DNA from: Bacteroidales bacterium UBA5235
GTDB taxonomy: Bacteria; Bacteroidota; Bacteroidia; Bacteroidales; VadinHA17
NCBI GenBank assembly: GCA_002409145.1
Contig: DHUL01000002.1
Coordinates: 1 to 9,762, forward strand
Reading direction: 5' to 3'
DNA: 9,762 nt
Part shown: positions 6,624-9,762 of the stretch, one piece after another
How positions within the stretch are numbered: position 1 is the first letter of the stretch
How the letters are laid out: every line of letters begins with the position of its first letter
Position numbers and translations under genes: made by a program
The notes under the pieces: model-generated
Database searches by the model: none
Told to the model about the DNA's origin: nothing
The model's input: the letters and a program-made list of their open reading frames with translations, nothing else

Positions 6624-7214
6624 ATGGAACATCTTAATACAGATATTGTTAACTATGTCCTGCTCCCGCTCTTCATTTTCCTGGCCAGGATTTTTGACGT
6701 TTCGCTGGGTACTCTCAGGATAATCTTTGTCACCAAGGGGATGAGAAGGGTAGCACCGTTCGTGGGCTTTTTCGAGGTGCTCATCTGGCTTCTTGCCATC
6801 AGCAGGATCATGCAGGACCTTGAAAACTGGGTCAGTTATGTTGCTTATGCCGGGGGATTCGCCACAGGTAACTTTGTGGGGATGTATCTCGAGGAGCGCC
6901 TGGCCATAGGTCATGAAATGATCAGGGTAATCACACGCAAGGATGCCACCAGTCTTATTGAGGACCTCAGAAACAAGGGTTATGGTGTGACATCGGTAAA
7001 GGCCGAAGGAATAGAAGGGGAGGTTGCAGTCATCTATATCATTGCACGCAGGAGCATGATCAGTGAGGTGCTTGACGAAATCAACATTTTCAATCCACGG
7101 GCACTATATACAGTGGAATCAATCAAGTATGTCAACAAGGAGATCTTCCACAGGTCTGAGGAAGAGCGTCAGAGAAGCTGGCTTACCGGCAGGATGAGAC
7201 GCAAGGGCAAATAG
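6624..7214 (+). CDS. UPF0316 membrane protein (DUF5698 + DUF2179)
   Basis: The only plus-strand gene in the window, 196 residues. The N-terminal half has three hydrophobic segments (about 10-36, 43-62 and 68-88), the DUF5698 membrane part. It includes the family motif LARIFDVSLGTLRIIFVTKG and the glycine-rich YAGGFATGNFVGMYLEERLA. The C-terminal half (about 98-165) is a soluble DUF2179 domain with RVITRKDATSLIEDLRNKGYGVTSV and a second strand set around VAVIYIIARRSMI. This domain resembles small ligand-binding ACT/PII-like folds and is also found in YitT proteins. The Bacillus homologue is YebE; none has an established function. It is divergent from capA and convergent with the lipoprotein gene, six bases away. 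The family call is solid; the role is unknown, with sensing or transport as guesses. Confidence 0.9.
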   Translation: MEHLNTDIVNYVLLPLFIFLARIFDVSLGTLRIIFVTKGMRRVAPFVGFFEVLIWLLAISRIMQDLENWVSYVAYAGGFATGNFVGMYLEERLAIGHEMIRVITRKDATSLIEDLRNKGYGVTSVKAEGIEGEVAVIYIIARRSMISEVLDEINIFNPRALYTVESIKYVNKEIFHRSEEERQRSWLTGRMRRKGK

Positions 7215-7230
7215 TCTTCTCTATTTTTTT
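7209..7230. terminator. Possible small AT-rich hairpin at the convergent gene ends
   Basis: AAATAG (7209-7214) and CTATTT (7221-7226) are inverted repeats around a six-base loop, followed on the plus strand by four more T residues. The hairpin contains the stop codons of both convergent genes. The stem is only six A/T-rich pairs, so it may be weak or accidental. Confidence 0.3.
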
Positions 7231-7634
7231 GCCGGACCGGAACTAACCACCACCGTGTCTCTGACATTAAGGGAGGGAGTCATCCAGAAGGTTATGACAT
7301 GATCTCCTGCAAGGGTAGGGGTGAAGGTAAGGGTTGAATCAGCAGAGACTATCACATCAGGGCACAGCCCGTCTGATTCGAAGTCAGCCACCGCCCATAC
7401 CTCGAACTCACGTTCCTTCCCGGGTACTATCGAGAACCGGATGTTTGACCAGCATCCGTTGTCTTCAGCGGTACTGACATAGATATTCACAGGTTGATTG
7501 ATAACTCCCGTTTCAGGAACCTGACGCTCATCAATCGGGATCACTAAATTTGTATATTCAGTATGCCCGCCACCAAGGTTACACGATGTCAGCATGGCTG
7601 AGATCATCAATATTATAATCAGTGAAGTTTTCAT
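7221..7634 (-). CDS. Small lipoprotein of unknown family, beta-sandwich-like
   Basis: 137 residues. A lipoprotein signal peptide is clear: Lys2, a hydrophobic run, then the lipobox LTSC with Cys18 as the lipidated residue, followed by a short Gly-rich spacer. The mature part alternates hydrophobic and polar residues with little helix. It reads like a single Ig-like or jelly-roll beta sandwich, ending with THE pattern GDHVITFWMTPSLNVRDTVVVS usual for last strands of such domains. Two further cysteines (Cys61 in NGCWSN and Cys91 in GLCPD) could form a disulphide. I do not recognise a named family. The gene starts 64 bases after the fucosidase stop, with no clear -7 box between, so it may be its partner in the same transcript. 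A surface or periplasmic binding role is only a guess. Confidence 0.78.
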   Translation of the reverse strand: MKTSLIIILMISAMLTSCNLGGGHTEYTNLVIPIDERQVPETGVINQPVNIYVSTAEDNGCWSNIRFSIVPGKEREFEVWAVADFESDGLCPDVIVSADSTLTFTPTLAGDHVITFWMTPSLNVRDTVVVSSGPAKK

Positions 7635-7698
7635 GTTTCATTTTGTTGTTAACCCGTCTTCCTAAACAGACCTTCGTAGCCACAATAACCATACCAAT

Positions 7699-9183
7699 TC
7701 ATTCGGCGTGGTATAGAGCGAAGGTGCTTATATAGGGGGTAGCGCGTGAAGAAACTATGGTCAGTCTTATCTCATCTGCCTTCACCTCCGGGAAACGGAT
7801 CAGTCTCTTGTAACCGATGGTGGTTCCTGTAGCGATGGTATCCCACCTGGTTCCCGAGAGAGCCTCGATAATAAATTTCTCTACCCGCTGGCCCTTGCTG
7901 ATATCTTCCTGCAGCATAGCCACATTGAATGTTGCAGCTATGGCCGGCACGAATGAGGCTACCATGTTGCGGTGCGGACTCCAGGAGGTCTTGTTGTCTC
8001 CGTCAGTAAGGTTCGATGATCCCCGTCCGTACGGTCTGGAACCGTTCAGCAGGTCAGTGGTATACAGCTTATCTATCCAGGCTTTCAGCCCCTGGAGGCT
8101 GCTGATATCATATTCGGTTATGAGCCCGCGGTTATCGGGCGGCACATTGAGCAGCAGAACGGCATTGCGGCCCACGGAGCTAAGGTAGATGTCGGCGAGC
8201 TTTGCTACGTCCTTTACCAGCGAGTCTTCGGAAGCATGCCAGAACCATCCCGGCCTGATAGATACGTCAACCTCTGCCGGATACCAGAAGAGATGATCAG
8301 CCATATGGAGGAGGCTGCTGCTTCCAAGATCCTCAGACATGGCAGTCACCCCCAGTGCCTCGTTGATGGCAACACTCTCCTGCGTTCCGCCGGGAGCCAG
8401 AACGGTGGCGCTCCATTCGGTTTCGCGGCCGTAGCCGCTCTCTGTTCCAACCCATCGCACATCCTGGCCCATGATGGCGGTGACGGCATCGGGCTGAAGC
8501 TTCCTGATAAGGTCATAGTATGCCTGCCAGTCATATTCCTGGCGCCGGCCGTCAGGCCCTTCGCCATTGGCGCCGTCAAACCAAACCTCATCAACCTTGC
8601 CGTACCATGTCAGCAACTCGGTAAGCTGCTCCATGTAAAAACGGTTATAAGCCGGTGAGTCACCATAACATGCTGCGTTTCTGTCCCAGGGAGAGAGATA
8701 GACCCCGAACTTCATATTGTACTTTTCACATGCATCCTTCAACTCCCTGATGACGTCACCCCTGCCATTCTTCCACGGGCTGGAGGCAACGGAGTGAGAG
8801 GTGGTCTTCGTGGGCCACAGGCAGAAGCCGTCGTGATGTTTGGCGGTTATAATAACCATCTTCATGCCGGCCTCCCTGAGTACCCTGACCCACTGTTCCG
8901 TGTCAAGCAAGGAAGGATTGAAGAGCTCAGGAGATTCCTTGCCGGAACCCCATTCCTTGTCAGTGAAGGTATTGATTGTGAAGTGAATGAATGCTGTCAT
9001 CTCCAGGTTCTGCCATTCCAGCTGCCGCTGATGGGGTATAAGCCGCGCTGCCATCGCTTCCTTTACACCGAGATTCGGCTGAACGGGGAAGTCAACCTTC
9101 CCGGTGAAAAACTCAGTCTCACGCTGTCGTGAGCAGGATGTTACAAGTAAGATTGCAAGTGCGGCCGGCAGAATCCTGTTCAT
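7699..9183 (-). CDS. Alpha-L-fucosidase, GH29 (subfamily B type), lipoprotein
   Basis: Retaining glycoside hydrolase that removes alpha-linked L-fucose. It is 494 residues from the ATG at 9181-9183, which gives a lipoprotein signal MNRILPAALAILLVTSC with lipidated Cys17. The upstream in-frame extension has no such signal and overlaps the preceding gene. Catalytic-domain landmarks: FIHFTINTF (65-73), KEWGSGKESPELFNP (76-90), AKHHDGFCLWP (114-124), GVYLSPWDRN (160-169) and EVWFDGANGEGP (199-210) with nucleophile Asp203. WVGTESGYGRETEW (244-257) follows, in which Glu248 is the likely acid/base. This pattern fits GH29-B enzymes, which prefer alpha-1,3/1,4 fucose on branched (Lewis-type) glycans. 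Residues from about 375 on form an F5/8 type C (discoidin, CBM32-like) module. No SusC/SusD pair or other glycosidase is in view. Only eight bases separate it from the gene upstream. Confidence 0.95.
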   Translation of the reverse strand: MNRILPAALAILLVTSCSRQRETEFFTGKVDFPVQPNLGVKEAMAARLIPHQRQLEWQNLEMTAFIHFTINTFTDKEWGSGKESPELFNPSLLDTEQWVRVLREAGMKMVIITAKHHDGFCLWPTKTTSHSVASSPWKNGRGDVIRELKDACEKYNMKFGVYLSPWDRNAACYGDSPAYNRFYMEQLTELLTWYGKVDEVWFDGANGEGPDGRRQEYDWQAYYDLIRKLQPDAVTAIMGQDVRWVGTESGYGRETEWSATVLAPGGTQESVAINEALGVTAMSEDLGSSSLLHMADHLFWYPAEVDVSIRPGWFWHASEDSLVKDVAKLADIYLSSVGRNAVLLLNVPPDNRGLITEYDISSLQGLKAWIDKLYTTDLLNGSRPYGRGSSNLTDGDNKTSWSPHRNMVASFVPAIAATFNVAMLQEDISKGQRVEKFIIEALSGTRWDTIATGTTIGYKRLIRFPEVKADEIRLTIVSSRATPYISTFALYHAE

Positions 9184-9191
9184 CAGATTAT

Positions 9192-9599
9192 CTATTTGCC
9201 TGATTTGACGAATTTGACATTCCGGAACCTGAGGGCTGACCAATCTTCGTCAATGGCCACCTGGCTCACTCGCCTGAAGCCGGTTTCCTCTACATTGTCC
9301 CAGCCCCGGTCCCTGTTCAGGTCGGTGGTATATTTCCGTGATCTGCCCTTGGGATATGCCATCCAAAGCTTGCCGTCCTCACTGAGGTTATGGATGCATG
9401 CAGGACCAAACCTTTCAACTTCAGCAGATCCGGGGGTGAAGGCAATCATGAAATCATACAGGTAACGGGCATTGATCTCAGTATCAATCTGTACACCCGG
9501 AAGCAGTCCGGTGATCCTGTCGCGGAACCCTGCGGGGGCGTTAAGCACCGCAATTCGTTCCTGTTCACCGTACCTGAGTTTTTTCAGAATATCGTCCAT
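9192..9599 (-). CDS. DUF3052-like small protein
   Basis: 135 residues, cytoplasmic, no signal peptide. It begins MDDILKKLRYGEQERIAVLNAP and shows a small Rossmann-like pattern: a first strand RIAVLNAP (15-22), a helix, a second strand YDFMIAFTPG (48-57), then LWMAYPKG (78-85). The conserved TTDLNRDRGW (91-100) and the ending VAIDEDWSALRFRNVKFV (114-131) follow. The order of a strand with APxGF, an LW-A-PK turn, a TDL motif and a final DE-WS-LR strand resembles the DUF3052 family, whose function is unknown. I am fairly but not fully sure of that link. The frame extends 24 codons further up, but the ATG at 9599 follows a perfect -7 box by about 20 bases, so the longer start would lie upstream of the transcript. 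It heads the transcript that contains the fucosidase gene. Confidence 0.75.
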   Translation of the reverse strand: MDDILKKLRYGEQERIAVLNAPAGFRDRITGLLPGVQIDTEINARYLYDFMIAFTPGSAEVERFGPACIHNLSEDGKLWMAYPKGRSRKYTTDLNRDRGWDNVEETGFRRVSQVAIDEDWSALRFRNVKFVKSGK

Positions 9600-9620
9600 T
9601 TTTTTTAATTCTTCCCGTGA

Positions 9621-9628
9621 CAAATATA
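9621..9628 (-). promoter_or_regulatory. Bacteroidota -7 box for the DUF3052-like/fucosidase transcript
   Basis: Minus strand TATATTTG matches TAnnTTTG exactly. Transcription would start near 9615, followed by an A-rich leader (eight A residues just before the TGG of the start region) typical of this phylum. No clear -33 TTG is seen at the right spacing. Confidence 0.5.
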
Positions 9629-9687
9629 CAAATAACAGAGAATTGCAGTCGTTGCCATCCTCCTGCAACAATTTTACAATTATTTGA

Positions 9688-9695
9688 TATCTTTG
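9688..9695 (+). promoter_or_regulatory. -7 box driving the TPP riboswitch transcript
   Basis: TATCTTTG matches TAnnTTTG exactly and ends about ten bases before the first conserved riboswitch bases, placing the start of transcription near 9701-9704. A good -33 TTG is not visible at 17-23 bases upstream. The position relative to the aptamer makes this convincing despite that. Confidence 0.6.
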
Positions 9696-9703
9696 TATTG
9701 TCG

Positions 9704-9762
9704 AATCGGGGTGCCTTACTTACCAGGCTGAGATCATACCCTTAAAACCTGATCCGGGTAAT
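9704..9762 (+). ncRNA. TPP riboswitch (THI element), 5' part, cut by the window end
   Basis: Thiamine pyrophosphate-binding aptamer that normally shuts down expression of the downstream gene when TPP is plentiful. Conserved parts visible in order: CGGGGTGCC (9707-9715), the invariant CTGAGA box (9728-9733), ACCC (9738-9741), and ACCTGATCCGGGTAAT (9747-9762). Helix P2 pairs GGGT (9709-9712) with ACCC (9738-9741). P3 pairs GCC (9713-9715) with GGC (9726-9728), leaving a ten-base loop. The 3' strands of P1 and of the P4/P5 arm lie beyond the window. The gene controlled reads rightwards and is not visible; a thiamine synthesis operon (thiS, thiC or similar) or a thiamine transporter gene is expected. 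Confidence 0.95.

Noticed and set aside
6588..6914. Minus-strand open frame upstream of capA
   Set aside because: It overlaps the start of the UPF0316 gene antisense, and its translation is His/Pro/Lys-rich without domain features.
7817..8658. Two plus-strand open frames opposite the fucosidase gene
   Set aside because: Both lie entirely within GH29 coding sequence and read as low-similarity antisense translations.
1..9762. Defence system, mobile element or prophage
   Set aside because: No transposase, integrase, terminal inverted repeats, toxin-antitoxin pair, nuclease-helicase set or CRISPR repeats are seen; base composition by eye is uniform and genes are housekeeping.

Overview
This window is a stretch of ordinary chromosome from a member of the Bacteroidota, probably an uncultured or environmental Bacteroidales. 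Four things point there. One gene belongs to the DUF4290 family, which is essentially confined to this phylum. Several intergenic regions carry the Bacteroidota sigma factor -7 box (TAnnTTTG) close to a start codon. Genes tend to have A-rich leaders rather than strong Shine-Dalgarno sequences. Lipoproteins and a family GH29 fucosidase with a discoidin-like tail are also typical. All genes but one lie on the minus strand, coding density is very high, and no gap between genes exceeds about 165 bases. I see no mobile element, CRISPR array, tRNA or rRNA.

Reading the minus strand from right to left, the first cluster (9599 to 7221) holds a small DUF3052-like protein, a lipoprotein alpha-L-fucosidase of the GH29-B type, and a small lipoprotein of unknown family. 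At 6624-7214 there is a lone plus-strand gene for a UPF0316 (DUF5698/DUF2179) membrane protein. It is divergent from the next gene, an exported CapA-family metallophosphatase-like protein. CapA is followed by a NicO/UreH-like membrane protein with a histidine-rich loop (putative nickel/cobalt or other metal exporter), a DUF4290 protein, a RidA enamine/imine deaminase, then the co-chaperones GrpE and DnaJ. A probable intrinsic terminator follows dnaJ. Its T-tract runs into the promoter of a NatA/NatB-type ABC exporter, whose permease gene runs off the left edge.

At the far right, on the plus strand and divergent from the DUF3052-like gene, lies the 5' part of a TPP riboswitch. It is preceded by its own -7 box, and the window ends inside the aptamer. 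The controlled gene, which should be a thiamine biosynthesis or uptake gene, lies just outside.

Functionally, the grpE-dnaJ pair supplies the nucleotide exchange factor and J-protein for DnaK, which is not in the window. The other genes look like independent housekeeping or envelope functions rather than one pathway. I found no convincing evidence of a new multi-gene system. The least explained items are the orphan lipoprotein at 7221-7634, the DUF3052-like protein next to the fucosidase, and the His-rich metal transporter.
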